A stretch of DNA of 64,000 nt from Lacimicrobium alkaliphilum (GCF_001466725.1 NZ_CP013650.1:930001-994000); one strand, 5' to 3'. Shown: positions 14,779-24,529, numbered from the stretch's first letter. Notes: generated by a model not told the origin, from the letters alone. Program-made: numbers and translations.

Positions 14779-16140
14779 TTAGTGACGCGTCATATCTTTG
14801 GTACTGACGTTCAGATTCAGCTTTTCTGCCACATCTTTCCAGGATACATACTTAAAGTTTGAGCTTTCGCGGTCAGCGCCTTTCTGAACCTGGTTGTAAG
14901 TATTTTGCCCGTCCTGCATAACGAGCAAGCCCTGAGGGTATTTTGAGCCCAGATTAACGTTCACAACCATCAGTCCGTCAGTTTCCTCAACCGCGTCGAT
15001 GTCGCCACCCACCACGGTAAATGAATCAACAAAATCGTTCTGGCCTTCTCTGTCGTAGAGCGCGAAGGTGTTGTTGCCCTGACTGGATGCCAGAAGATAA
15101 CCTTTGCCATCTCCGGCGTTATAAAGGGTTAAACCTTCTATATCCTCCCAGAGATTGTGGCGCTGTTGCTCCTTACCTTTGCTGAAGTCAAAGTCGCATG
15201 CGTATTCTTCTTCCCCGGGTAGCCAGGTCCGGGAGTAGGGAACACCGAACTTTCTTGCCGTGGCAAACAGATTCCAGCTGGATTGTTGTGTGGGGTTATC
15301 CAGCTTAACCCGCCAAATGCCCACGTCTTCCTGAGCCAGATAGAGTGCATTGTGTTCAGGGTCGGCAACCATTCCCTCAAAATGAGGGCGTTCACCGTCA
15401 TCATCGGAGCAAGGTGTCCATTCACTGCCGTCATCCATCGGGAAAGCATGAGGAAAGGTCATACTGGCTATTTTCCGGTAGCCAATGCGACCGTTGTCGG
15501 TATCAAATAACTCTACTTGCTCTACGCGGGTCGTTGCGTTTTGTGTGACAAATGCCATAGGTTTGTCAGTCTGGATGGCGGTCAGTCCGTAGGCGGTATT
15601 TCCCTCGTTAACCTCTTTCTGATTGCGGGTAAACAACAAGGGAACGTCACTGTCGGTGACATCGTTTAATACCGCCTGGCCATCGGCGTTGATATCGATT
15701 GTATAGATTGACAGTTTATCCAGGCCTCTGTCGGATGCGATAGCGATATCCGTTTTTTTACCATTCAGATCAAAGTCATAGATGATATCGACATTGTTGA
15801 ACCGTCCGCCTTTGTTTTCACAGTCGAATGATCCTGGTTCGCAGCCCGGCGCCGGGGCGGGTTTGATAAATTGCATCAGGTTGCCATCCAGGTCGTAAAT
15901 ATCTAATCCACCTTGTTTCAACGTGGTGATCACCAGACTATTCGCTTTTGTAGTGGGGTGGATCCAGATAGCGGGGTCGTCAACGTCGGTATATTTACCT
16001 TTGAGGTCATCGAAGTGATCCCGGGTTTCAACAACCGGAGTGACTTCGGCTATTTCGTTGCGGGTATCGGCATAAGCCGCGATGGGTAATACGCAACTGA
16101 TGGCTAAAATGGAATGTGATACGGATTTTAGTGTAAACAT
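14779..16140 (-). CDS. Beta-propeller phytase (3-phytase type), secreted
   Basis: A 453-residue protein with a Sec signal peptide (residues 1-24, AYA before Asp25). It carries the beta-propeller phytase hallmarks: DVDDPAIWIHP near residue 53, the GGRFNNVDIIYDF segment, DRGLDKL, EGMVAD, EDIEGLTLY and SSQGNNTFALYDR. These supply the calcium- and phosphate-binding acids of the six-bladed fold. Enzymes of this family hydrolyse phytate (inositol hexakisphosphate) at near-neutral pH with Ca2+, typically leaving inositol trisphosphates and free phosphate. The gene lies between iolE and iolA on the same strand, directly tying the enzyme to inositol catabolism and not only to phosphate scavenging. The start has a GAGAG ribosome-binding site. 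Confidence 0.92.
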   Translation of the reverse strand: MFTLKSVSHSILAISCVLPIAAYADTRNEIAEVTPVVETRDHFDDLKGKYTDVDDPAIWIHPTTKANSLVITTLKQGGLDIYDLDGNLMQFIKPAPAPGCEPGSFDCENKGGRFNNVDIIYDFDLNGKKTDIAIASDRGLDKLSIYTIDINADGQAVLNDVTDSDVPLLFTRNQKEVNEGNTAYGLTAIQTDKPMAFVTQNATTRVEQVELFDTDNGRIGYRKIASMTFPHAFPMDDGSEWTPCSDDDGERPHFEGMVADPEHNALYLAQEDVGIWRVKLDNPTQQSSWNLFATARKFGVPYSRTWLPGEEEYACDFDFSKGKEQQRHNLWEDIEGLTLYNAGDGKGYLLASSQGNNTFALYDREGQNDFVDSFTVVGGDIDAVEETDGLMVVNVNLGSKYPQGLLVMQDGQNTYNQVQKGADRESSNFKYVSWKDVAEKLNLNVSTKDMTRH

Positions 16141-16276
16141 AATGGCTCTCTTTTTTTGATGTAGTGCGCCTAGCTTACCCCTGTGCTGGTAAACTCCCCG
16201 TTGACAGAAAATTAAACAAAGTTAATCTTTGATGAGGCACGGATAAAAAAGAAGTAATTCCAATTTAAACAGTGCC

Positions 16277-17176
16277 TTATGTTTCAATCGAGAGGCCAGT
16301 CTGGCGTGCAGTGTTAACCAGGTTTTCGAAACCGAGCTTTGCATAAGTAAGAGGGTGGGCAATGGATGGATCCTGTTCGGCTTCGACAACAATCCAGCCT
16401 TGATACTCACATTCTTTGAGTGCATCAAAAATCGCCGTGTAATCAATACAGCCATCGCCAGGCACAGTAAACACACCGTTTAACACAGCATCAAGGAAAC
16501 TCAGGTGGCGGTTTTCGGCATCGTCCAGTATGTTCTTTCTGATATCTTTAGCGTGAACGTGATTGATTCTGTTACCGTATTTTTTTATCAGGCTCACCGG
16601 GTTGCCGCCCGCATAGGTAATGTGGCCGCTGTCTAGTAACAACCCCAGGGCGGGGCCGGTATGTTTCATCAGCAGGTCAACGTCTGACTCGCTTTGTACC
16701 ACTGTTCCCATATGATGATGGTAAGCCAGCTGCACACCCTGCGACAGGCAGTAATCCGCGACTTGTGTCAGCCTTTGTCCAAAAGACGACCATTGTTCTG
16801 GCTTCAGCTTTGGCCTGTGGCTAAGGGGGATATCCTGTCGACCATGAATACAGCCTGTTACTTCACAGTAAACCATAACGTTGGCACCACCCTGCCTGAG
16901 CAGCTGTAAATGTGCCTCGATATCGGCCAGCTCCTGCTCAACCGACTGTGAAAGCAGTTTGCCGCTATACCAGCCAGACACAAGCTGTAAGTCATATTCT
17001 GCTAACACCGCATTGAGGACTTCGCTTTTTCTGGGAAATTTGTTGCCCAGCTCAAATCCGGCGTAGCCCGCTTGTTTTCCTTCTCGCAGGCAAGTTGAAA
17101 GAGGTGTTTCGGCACCCAGAGAAGGTAAGTCATCGTTCGTCCAGGTAAGAGGGTTTATTCCAATTTTTATTGTCAT
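16277..17176 (-). CDS. iolE: Inosose dehydratase (2-keto-myo-inositol dehydratase), IolE
   Basis: A 299-residue xylose-isomerase-like TIM barrel. The start KIGINPLTWTNDD and the AYHHHMGTVVQ, LLLDSGHITYAGG and HVHAKDIR segments match IolE, including the His, Asp and Glu residues that bind the divalent metal; EAEQDP near the end supplies another acid. It dehydrates scyllo-inosose to the diketone used by IolD, in the cytoplasm. The gene lies 42 bp after iolD and 136 bp before the phytase in one direction. Confidence 0.94.
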   Translation of the reverse strand: MTIKIGINPLTWTNDDLPSLGAETPLSTCLREGKQAGYAGFELGNKFPRKSEVLNAVLAEYDLQLVSGWYSGKLLSQSVEQELADIEAHLQLLRQGGANVMVYCEVTGCIHGRQDIPLSHRPKLKPEQWSSFGQRLTQVADYCLSQGVQLAYHHHMGTVVQSESDVDLLMKHTGPALGLLLDSGHITYAGGNPVSLIKKYGNRINHVHAKDIRKNILDDAENRHLSFLDAVLNGVFTVPGDGCIDYTAIFDALKECEYQGWIVVEAEQDPSIAHPLTYAKLGFENLVNTARQTGLSIET

Positions 17177-17218
17177 CAGGCGTTTTCCATTGAGTTTTGT
17201 TCAGGGCGATATCGCGTA

Positions 17219-19063
17219 TTAATACGGCTGTTTGCTTTTTGCTTGCACATACATTTTTTGCGCGCTCTTCACTTCATTAACATCGGACACCTGCGGAATT
17301 GCGACATCCCACCAGGCGTCGCCATTTGGTGTCGATATATCCGGGTCGGTGTCGATGGCAATTAAATAGCTGTTAGTGGCCTTTTTGGCCCGGACTATTG
17401 CCTGTTCGAGCTCTTCAATAGTGGAGACTTTTTCTGAATCGGCGCCCATTGATTTGGCATGGGCAGCGAAATCGATACCGGGTGTGCCCTGTTGTGAAAG
17501 GCAGTCGTTAAACAGGTTATTAAAGGGTTTGTTACCGGTGGCTTTCTGGAGACGATTGATACAACCAAACCCGCGATTGTCCAACAAAATAACAATGACT
17601 TTCGCGCCCAGCATGACAGAGGTTGCCAGTTCAGAATTCATCATCATGTACGAGCCGTCTCCTACAACGACGAAGACTTCTCTGTGTTTGTCGGCCAGTT
17701 TGACGCCAAGGCCTCCGGCAACTTCATATCCCATACAGGAAAACCCGTACTCCACGTGATAGCTGCTGATGTCATCACAGCGCCACAATTTATGCAGCTC
17801 GCCAGGGAGACCCCCGGCGGCACACACGATGACATCAGTAGCATCCGTCTGACGTTTAAGCGCGCCCAGCACCTGTGCATCACTCGGCAAACCTTTTTCG
17901 GGCGGGCGGGTAACCTCATCATAGGTCGCATGCCATTGCCGGTTTAACGTGGCGATCCTGTCTGTCCAGCCAGAGTTGACTTCTCGTGTGTTGCACAGCG
18001 CAGTATGCAAAGATTCAATGGCCGTCTTTGCATCGGCGTGAAAAGGGTGAGCGCCGTGCTTAACCGCGTCGCTGTGCCCCACATTTATCTGGATAATAGG
18101 TTTGCTCGCATCAATGAATGTGCGCGACTGCGTGGTGAAGTCCTGCAGCCGGGAGCCAATGGCCAGAATAAGATCCGCTTCCTTGGCCAACTGATTTGCC
18201 GCTGTCGTTCCCGTAACACCAATAGCTCCTACTGACATGGGGTGGTTCCAGGGAAGGCTACCTTTTCCCGCCTGGGTTTCCGCCACCGGGATACCATAGG
18301 ATTCGGCGAATTCACTGAGTACGTCTGTAGCACGGGAATATTGTACGCCTCCACCTGCAATGATCAGTGGGCGTTGTGACTTACTCAGCATTTCAAGCGT
18401 TTGGTTTAACTCTGCTGTCTCAATCCCTGGCCGGCGTATCTTATGTAGGGTTTCAGCAAAAAAGCTGACAGGATAATCATAGGCTTCAGCCTGCACATCC
18501 TGCGGAAACGCCAGCGTAACCGGACCACAGTTTGCAGGATCCAACAGGGTCTGAATGGCCATGGGTAAGCTGGTTATCAGCTGTTCAGGGCGGACAAAAC
18601 GATCGAAATAGCGGCTTACAGGTTTGAAGCAGTCGTTTACCGATATAGTGGGATCGCCGAAGCATTCAATCTGTTGCAGAACCGGATCCGGTGTTCTGTT
18701 GGCAAAGGTATCTCCAACCACAAACAGAACCGGCAATCGGTTGGCGTGAGCAAGTCCGGCTGCGGTTACCATATTGAGCGCCCCGGGACCAATCGATGTG
18801 GTACACATCATCATGCGCTGGCGTTTCTGTTGTTTGGCAAATGCTATCGCGCTGTGAGCCATTCCCTGTTCATTATGAGCTCTGTAAGTGGGGAATCCGT
18901 CTCTGTGCTTATACAACGCCTCGCCAATACCGGCGACATTACCATGACCAAAGATGGCAAATGTGCCGCCGAAAACCGGAGTCTGCTGACCATCAATGTC
19001 GATAAATTGCTGCGTCAGATAGCGGATAAGTGCCTGAGATGCGGTTAAGCGTATAGTTTCCAT
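17219..19063 (-). CDS. iolD: 3D-(3,5/4)-trihydroxycyclohexane-1,2-dione hydrolase, IolD
   Basis: A 614-residue thiamine-diphosphate enzyme of the acetolactate-synthase fold. It has an N-terminal pyrimidine-binding domain (catalytic Glu in AHNEQGMAHSA), a central domain, and a C-terminal diphosphate-binding domain with the GDGSYMMMNSE motif. It opens the cyclohexane ring to give 5-deoxy-glucuronate. The ATG shares one base with the iolC stop (TAATG), so the two are translationally coupled. The length agrees with the family (about 610-640). Confidence 0.95.
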   Translation of the reverse strand: METIRLTASQALIRYLTQQFIDIDGQQTPVFGGTFAIFGHGNVAGIGEALYKHRDGFPTYRAHNEQGMAHSAIAFAKQQKRQRMMMCTTSIGPGALNMVTAAGLAHANRLPVLFVVGDTFANRTPDPVLQQIECFGDPTISVNDCFKPVSRYFDRFVRPEQLITSLPMAIQTLLDPANCGPVTLAFPQDVQAEAYDYPVSFFAETLHKIRRPGIETAELNQTLEMLSKSQRPLIIAGGGVQYSRATDVLSEFAESYGIPVAETQAGKGSLPWNHPMSVGAIGVTGTTAANQLAKEADLILAIGSRLQDFTTQSRTFIDASKPIIQINVGHSDAVKHGAHPFHADAKTAIESLHTALCNTREVNSGWTDRIATLNRQWHATYDEVTRPPEKGLPSDAQVLGALKRQTDATDVIVCAAGGLPGELHKLWRCDDISSYHVEYGFSCMGYEVAGGLGVKLADKHREVFVVVGDGSYMMMNSELATSVMLGAKVIVILLDNRGFGCINRLQKATGNKPFNNLFNDCLSQQGTPGIDFAAHAKSMGADSEKVSTIEELEQAIVRAKKATNSYLIAIDTDPDISTPNGDAWWDVAIPQVSDVNEVKSAQKMYVQAKSKQPY

Positions 19064-20988
19064 TAGGCTACCTCTGTAGATTTTCTGTTGTGCCAGGACC
19101 TGACAAGCTGCAGATAATTGTCTTCGACGCGCTGCATCAGCTCGCTGTCGCTGATTTCGTTTCTGAACCAGGCACGGCTGGGCTCACTGAAGATACTCCT
19201 TCCCACTGCAAAACCTTTACACAGGTCGAAACCTGCGCTGGCCCGAAATGCCGCTTCAAGATCCACTAATGGAGCGTCTAAGCCAAGTAGAATAACACCC
19301 CGGCAATGGGGGGCCCGGTTTTTGACAAGTGCGGATATTTTTTCCCAGGCAGTTTTACCTGGCGCGGGAAGCTTCCACCAGTCCGGGCGGATCCCCAGGT
19401 TGTACAGGCGCTCAATAACGCGAACCAGATTGTCTTCGTTGGACGCCATATCCGCAGGGGGAATGATTTCAAGCAGAAATTCATGGCCACTGGCGCAGCA
19501 GGAGCGATACAGGGCACGGATGGTTTTTTCCTGTTCCAGTCTTAACCCGGCTTCATCTTCGGGATGAAAGAACACCAGACATTTAACGATATGCTCTGTG
19601 GGCCAGCTGACAAGCCTGGAGCCAATTGATGCGTCTCCTTCCAGAGTCAGCGGTCTGGAGGAAGGCAGTTCAACCGGTCGTCCAATCCACCAACCTTTGC
19701 CTGTTATGTGGTTAAGCGCATCCTGACCGTATGTGTCGTCTATCAGCACACCCGGTTGATAGGTGAAAGCGGGGTTATTTGCGGCGCTCTCTGCGGCCTT
19801 TAATAACAACAGTTTTAGCTCGGGAATACGGGCCGGGTCGGCGTCATTCTCCTTCGCCATATCATAAAGTTGTTTGCGATGATCGAAGGCGAAAATACAC
19901 AGTTCATCCCAGTGTTGTGGTGAGCGCGTGGTTACCCTGTGCAGATGTGTTATTTCCTCATCCAAATCAGGACGCATTACCTCATTTTTCCGGGAAAGAT
20001 AGTTGTTCAGTTCTTCAACAGTAGGTATTGCAGGAGCACATGACAACCTCGATACCACCAGAGCGCCACAGGCGTTGGCATAGTCACAACAGTTCGCATA
20101 GCTTTCATCGCGCAGCCAGCCTTTTAAAAAGCCACTGATAAAGGCGTCACCCGCGCCCAGAACATTTAAAACCTCTATCTCTACGCCATACCGGGTAAAG
20201 CCCTGATCCAGATTATCGGGGATCTCGCCGTCAAATACCGAGCACCCCAGTGCCCCTCTTTTTACGACTATCTCGGCGTCTGTTATCTGTCGGATTGTTC
20301 TGAGCGATGTAATGGTATCTGTGCTGCCACCGGCAATATGAATCTCTTCTTCGGTACCGACAATCAGATCGAACAGGGGCAAAATCTCAAGCAGGTGCTG
20401 AGTCACATTGTCATCAGAAACAAACCGGTTCTCACCTGCATCTAATCCTGTCAGCCCCCACAAAACCGGGCGGTAGTCGATGTCCAGTATCACTTTTGTT
20501 CCGGCACGTCTTGCGTATTCGATAGCCTTTAAGCTGGTAGCTTTGGTATGTTCCGTTGAAAAATGCGTACCTGTGATGAGCAATGCTTTGCCCGATGCAA
20601 TGTAGTCATAATCAAAGTCCGATGTATCCAGGGCCATGTCGGCACAGTCTTGCCGGTAAAAAAGCAGCGGAAAGCTTTCTTTGTCTTTTATTGATAGCAA
20701 TACCAGCCCAGTGAGTCTGTTGTGATCTGACTTTACGTGGCTGACATCGCAGCCGACTTTTTCCAGCTCTTCAGTGAGAAAGCGGCCCATATGATCATTG
20801 CCGACCCGCGTTAGCATAGAGGATTTCAGGCCTAAACGAGCGGTGCCGTACGCAATATTGCAGGAAGAGCCGCCGAGTGACTTTTTAAAAGAAGAGACAT
20901 CTTCTAATCTGCTACCAATTTGTTCCCCATACAAATCTACAGCAGCTCGTCCTAGACAAATTACGTCAAATTTATGCGTCTTGCTCAT
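19063..20988 (-). CDS. iolC: IolC: 5-dehydro-2-deoxygluconokinase fused to a DUF2090 aldolase-like domain
   Basis: 641 residues from the ATG at 20988, chosen because AAGGAGAAAAACTAAC precedes it; the longer frame to 21102 runs back into the upstream gene. Residues 1-320 form a PfkB kinase (GSSCNIAYG, then NVLGAGDAFISGF with the catalytic Asp). Residues about 335-640 form a DUF2090 domain (ELCIFAFDHRKQLYDMA and a barrel-like tail). The kinase phosphorylates 2-deoxy-5-keto-gluconate. The DUF2090 half is annotated in similar fusions as the aldolase that splits the product into malonate semialdehyde and dihydroxyacetone phosphate. No separate iolJ is in the window, which supports that reading. 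Confidence 0.92.
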   Translation of the reverse strand: MSKTHKFDVICLGRAAVDLYGEQIGSRLEDVSSFKKSLGGSSCNIAYGTARLGLKSSMLTRVGNDHMGRFLTEELEKVGCDVSHVKSDHNRLTGLVLLSIKDKESFPLLFYRQDCADMALDTSDFDYDYIASGKALLITGTHFSTEHTKATSLKAIEYARRAGTKVILDIDYRPVLWGLTGLDAGENRFVSDDNVTQHLLEILPLFDLIVGTEEEIHIAGGSTDTITSLRTIRQITDAEIVVKRGALGCSVFDGEIPDNLDQGFTRYGVEIEVLNVLGAGDAFISGFLKGWLRDESYANCCDYANACGALVVSRLSCAPAIPTVEELNNYLSRKNEVMRPDLDEEITHLHRVTTRSPQHWDELCIFAFDHRKQLYDMAKENDADPARIPELKLLLLKAAESAANNPAFTYQPGVLIDDTYGQDALNHITGKGWWIGRPVELPSSRPLTLEGDASIGSRLVSWPTEHIVKCLVFFHPEDEAGLRLEQEKTIRALYRSCCASGHEFLLEIIPPADMASNEDNLVRVIERLYNLGIRPDWWKLPAPGKTAWEKISALVKNRAPHCRGVILLGLDAPLVDLEAAFRASAGFDLCKGFAVGRSIFSEPSRAWFRNEISDSELMQRVEDNYLQLVRSWHNRKSTEVA

Positions 20989-20989
20989 G

Positions 20990-22174
20990 TTAGTTTTTCT
21001 CCTTTCCATGCTCCAGATGGAGTAATCGGGATTGAGTTTTTGAATCCACTTCTGATACGTGAACCCACTGTCCCAGACGATATGATTCTTCGATTGCATC
21101 AATAATTAAGGCGACTTCATATCCCGCCCGGAAATCGGGCCAGATAGCCTGATCACGGGAAATACCCTCTATAAGGTCTCTCACTTCGATAATTTTCTGA
21201 TCGTTGTAGCCCACGCCGTGGCCTGCAGATGCGCAAAAATTCTGATAGTCGGGATGCTCCGGACCAATCAGAATTCGCTTGAAGCCCTGGCGGGATGTTT
21301 TTTGGTCAGACGTATAGAGTTGTATTTCGGCGAGGTGCTCCTGGTCAAAAACAATGCTGCCCTTCGAGCCGGTTACTTCATAGGTGAGCCCCATTTTTCG
21401 TCCCCAGGCAACACGACTGGCTTCAATTGTGCCGATAGCACCGCTGTTAAAACGGAGCATCGCGTGTGCCTGATCGTCATTTTCCACGGATTCTTTATCA
21501 ATGACTGAACCGGCTGTGCTTCGTTCTTTTATCACCGTATTCAAATCACCATTCACTGCAGAAATGGCTCCCACCAGAAACTGCGCAACATTGATAATAT
21601 GTGAACCGAGATCGGCCAGTGCCCCGGCTCCTGCGGTGGCTCGTTTCAACCGCCAGTTCATGGGAACACTGGCATCTGCCAGATAGTCTTCATTGTGGGT
21701 TCCGCGAAAGTGAACAATATCGCCAATTTCTCCGCTGTCTATAATCTGTTTTGCCAGTTGTGTCGCCGGGTTCTTAATATAATTAAATCCGACCATGGTT
21801 TTGACTCCTGCCTCTTCAGCAGACAGGGCCATTTGTAGTGAATCTACTGCGTTTAATGCCAACGGTTTTTCGCAATAAACATGTTTGCGAGCTTTAATTG
21901 CTGCAAGCGCAATGTCTTTGTGCAAACCATTGGGAGCGCATATATCAACGACATCAACCTCATTGTCATTAACCAGCTCATGCCACTTTCCGGTCGCACG
22001 ACTAAAACCCATTTCTTTCGCCTTCACTGCGGCTTGTTGCGCCGTAATATCTGCCAGCATCTCACATTCAACGACAACGCTAAGTGGAAAAACGGCGGCA
22101 ACAGAATGCAATGCGATTGCATGAGATTTACCCATGTACCCTGTTCCTATTAAGCCAAACTTTAGTGTTCGCAT
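20990..22174 (-). CDS. Gfo/Idh/MocA-family oxidoreductase, probable inositol-isomer dehydrogenase
   Basis: 394 residues with an N-terminal Rossmann fold (GLIGTGYMGKSHA) and the family's catalytic Lys in CEKPLALN. The substrate-binding domain has GAGALADLGSHIINV with the usual His. It sits between the ABC ATPase gene and iolC (1-bp gap), on the catabolic transcript. Because a second, more IolG-like enzyme lies at 27330, this one may oxidise another isomer (scyllo- or D-chiro-inositol) or a keto intermediate. The exact substrate cannot be read from sequence. Confidence 0.82.
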   Translation of the reverse strand: MRTLKFGLIGTGYMGKSHAIALHSVAAVFPLSVVVECEMLADITAQQAAVKAKEMGFSRATGKWHELVNDNEVDVVDICAPNGLHKDIALAAIKARKHVYCEKPLALNAVDSLQMALSAEEAGVKTMVGFNYIKNPATQLAKQIIDSGEIGDIVHFRGTHNEDYLADASVPMNWRLKRATAGAGALADLGSHIINVAQFLVGAISAVNGDLNTVIKERSTAGSVIDKESVENDDQAHAMLRFNSGAIGTIEASRVAWGRKMGLTYEVTGSKGSIVFDQEHLAEIQLYTSDQKTSRQGFKRILIGPEHPDYQNFCASAGHGVGYNDQKIIEVRDLIEGISRDQAIWPDFRAGYEVALIIDAIEESYRLGQWVHVSEVDSKTQSRLLHLEHGKEKN

Positions 22175-22214
22175 GTGCTTTCAATACCTTGTGTAATTGT
22201 GTTGGCAGACTGCA

Positions 22215-23021
22215 TTATGGTGTGTCGTTCCGTGACAGCTCGGCTTCCAATACGGCCATGTCCTGACCACCAGACATAGCTTCAAATATGAAATCCTTAC
22301 TGACATCCGCTTTTTTGTAGCTACCCGTGCAATGGCCTTTGTTGAGTACAATAAAATGGTCCGCAATAGGAAATGCATGATGGATATTGTGTGTAATAAA
22401 TATTATGGCGATCCCTCTTTTCCTCGCATTCTGGATGACGTTAAGCACTTGTGCCGTTTGGGTAACGCCAAGTGCTGCGGTTGGCTCATCAAGGATCAGA
22501 ACCCGGGCTCCAAAGTGCACCGCTCTGGCAATTGCCAGACATTGTTTCTCGCCTCCTGAAAGGTTTGCGACCAGGTGATTCGGATCACGGATATGAATAC
22601 CCAGTTCAGCCATACTCTGTGCTGCAAGCCTGTTGGCTTTTTCCAGATCAAAAAAACCGAAAGGACCTGCCTTAAAGGCTGTCTCCTGGCCAAGCACGAA
22701 ATTTCGGCTGATACTCATCAGAGGAACGAGCGCCAGATCCTGGTAGACGGTGGCGATGCCGCGATCTAATGCATCCCGTGGAGAGGTAAAAGTCGTGTTT
22801 ATGCCATCCACAAAGAAAGCGCCGTCACTGGGCTGATAAACACCAGACAGGATCTTGATCAGTGTTGACTTTCCGGCACCGTTATCACCCAGCAAGCAAT
22901 GCACCTGGCCTGGGAAAACCTCAAGATTCACACACCTCAGGGCTACAATGGCGCCGAAGTAACGACTCACATTTTCCAGGCTTAAGATGGCCGGGGCAGA
23001 CGAGACGTTCATGTTAACCAC
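22215..23021 (-). CDS. Inositol/sugar ABC transporter ATPase, single nucleotide-binding domain
   Basis: 268 residues with one complete ABC domain: Walker A GDNGAGKSTL, signature LSGGEKQ, Walker B LILDEPTAA, switch His in FITHN. Most RbsA-type ATPases have two such domains in about 500 residues. This short form resembles FrcA-like proteins and should act as a homodimer with the permease. It overlaps the permease gene by 8 bp. The permease and ATPase lie on one strand and the binding protein starts on the other, 464 bp away. Confidence 0.9.
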   Translation of the reverse strand: MVNMNVSSAPAILSLENVSRYFGAIVALRCVNLEVFPGQVHCLLGDNGAGKSTLIKILSGVYQPSDGAFFVDGINTTFTSPRDALDRGIATVYQDLALVPLMSISRNFVLGQETAFKAGPFGFFDLEKANRLAAQSMAELGIHIRDPNHLVANLSGGEKQCLAIARAVHFGARVLILDEPTAALGVTQTAQVLNVIQNARKRGIAIIFITHNIHHAFPIADHFIVLNKGHCTGSYKKADVSKDFIFEAMSGGQDMAVLEAELSRNDTP

Positions 23022-24126
23022 TCTTTGTGATTCGTTGTCGAATCAGGTTATTGAAGACCACGGCAGCGAGAAGTAAGGCGCCCAGAATGACCCGAAACCA
23101 GTCGGTGTTAATGCCGGTAAAAAAAATGCCTATTTGCACGACACCAAAGATGATAGCTCCGCACAGGGCCCCAATTACCGAACCATACCCGCCGGTTAAT
23201 AAGGTTCCCCCTATTACCACGGCAATAATGGCTTCAAATTCTTTCAGTAACCCTCTGTCGGCTGCTGCTGAGCCGAACTCAAGCACCTGACAGGTAGCGT
23301 AAAGCGTGGCACAGCAGGCGGTTAATACAAACAGGAGTATTTTCACCTTAGCGGTATTGATACCCATATTTCTTGCCGCTTTCTCATCTCCGCCGGTAGC
23401 AAAAATCCAGTTACCGAAGGTGGAATAGTGAAGAATGATATGTGCGAAGACGACAAGAAATACGGCCCACACAATGACCATGGGGATCCCGGTTACGAGC
23501 GGGCTACCGTCCTCGAATGTCGCGATTAAGCCTGCGCTTCCCAGCCATGAAAGCAGAGTCTGCCCAATCTCTGCGCCAAATAATGCGGCAAACCAGTCAC
23601 CTTCAACATGATGACTCACACCACTGACAATAGTGCGGTTGGTGAACTGTATGGACAATGCGATGGTTAATCCACGCAGAATAAATAAGAAGGCCAACGA
23701 CACAATAAAAGAGGGTAAGCGGGTTCTGACTACCGTAAAGCCGATAAGCGCGCCAATGGCGGCGCTGACGGAAAAAGCCAGCAGTATACTTGCCCACAGC
23801 GGCCAAGCCCAATACAGCGTCGGAATGGCGACAACCATACCTGAGAAACCAATCATTGAGCCCATGGATAAATCAAACTCTCCGGCAATCATCAGCAAAC
23901 AGGCACCGGTGGCCAGTATGGCTAACTGTGCTGAGACGATTGTCCAGTTCAGTACCCCATCGACCGCAAACATGCCGGTGTCAGAGGCGACAAACGAGAA
24001 CAGGATAAACACGAAAGCAACGCCCGCCAGTGCGGCAAAATCAGGGCGCGCAAACAGCGCCTGCAATTTTGATACGCTATGACCTTGCGCTGACACTTTA
24101 TTAGTGGCGTTTTCCATCTTTGTCAT
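23014..24126 (-). CDS. Inositol/sugar ABC transporter permease (RbsC-like)
   Basis: 370 residues with about ten hydrophobic segments and the BPD_transp_2 pattern (GEFDLSMGSMIGFSG near residue 85, the FEAIIAVVIGGTLLTGGYGSV segment in the second half). This is the inner-membrane channel of a CUT2-type sugar importer. Its position as first gene of the iol catabolic transcript points to myo-inositol as substrate. An exact TAGAA-N6-TTCCA motif sits 83 bp upstream, inside a recognisable promoter. Confidence 0.9.
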   Translation of the reverse strand: MTKMENATNKVSAQGHSVSKLQALFARPDFAALAGVAFVFILFSFVASDTGMFAVDGVLNWTIVSAQLAILATGACLLMIAGEFDLSMGSMIGFSGMVVAIPTLYWAWPLWASILLAFSVSAAIGALIGFTVVRTRLPSFIVSLAFLFILRGLTIALSIQFTNRTIVSGVSHHVEGDWFAALFGAEIGQTLLSWLGSAGLIATFEDGSPLVTGIPMVIVWAVFLVVFAHIILHYSTFGNWIFATGGDEKAARNMGINTAKVKILLFVLTACCATLYATCQVLEFGSAAADRGLLKEFEAIIAVVIGGTLLTGGYGSVIGALCGAIIFGVVQIGIFFTGINTDWFRVILGALLLAAVVFNNLIRQRITKSG

Positions 24127-24208
24127 TATCGCCTTCCCATACCGGGTCGCGGTTTAGCTTCGTTACGACCCGAATTGTTCAAAATATAATTTCTAGCACG
24201 ACGTAATT

Positions 24209-24224
24209 TAGAATAAAAATTCCA
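24209..24224 (-). promoter_or_regulatory. Candidate IolR operator inside the permease promoter
   Basis: TAGAATAAAAATTCCA on the plus strand. On the complement, TTGTCT then 17 bases then TAAATT looks like a sigma-70 promoter for the permease-to-iolE transcript, and the operator lies inside the spacer. The same placement is seen at 24508-24523 for the opposite transcript. Confidence 0.65.
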
Positions 24225-24500
24225 AATAGACAATAACTGAAACAGGAATTTTTTGGAATGGATGGTGGAAAACGGTTTGTGAAGAATCGATTTCAGGGCC
24301 TTATAGCAAGGAAATACGCGAGTGTTTAAAGTCACGTCAGAGCCTTAGTAAGGCACAGATGGGGTTACTTTCAGCGTTAGTGGGCAACCGGATCCCGGGC
24401 ATGGCTCAGGCGGTGATAAGGAAGGTCAATACGCGGTTTTTGTCAGGTTGCCAACACAGGCAAAAAAATATCATTGCAAAATACAGACATCCCGATTACA

Positions 24501-24529
24501 TTGAAAATAGAAATTATATTCCATAATAG
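24501..24529 (+). promoter_or_regulatory. Promoter with operator in the spacer, before the binding-protein gene
   Basis: TTGAAA (24501-24506), a 17-bp spacer and TAATAG (24524-24529) form a plausible sigma-70 promoter 61 bp before the ATG at 24590. The motif TAGAAATTATATTCCA fills 24508-24523 of the spacer, so a bound repressor would block RNA polymerase directly. Confidence 0.65.

Noticed and set aside
16141..16276. IolR motif or Pho box in front of the phytase gene
   Set aside because: Only a half-site (TGGAA) is seen on the complement and no paired CTGTCAT repeats, so no site is called.
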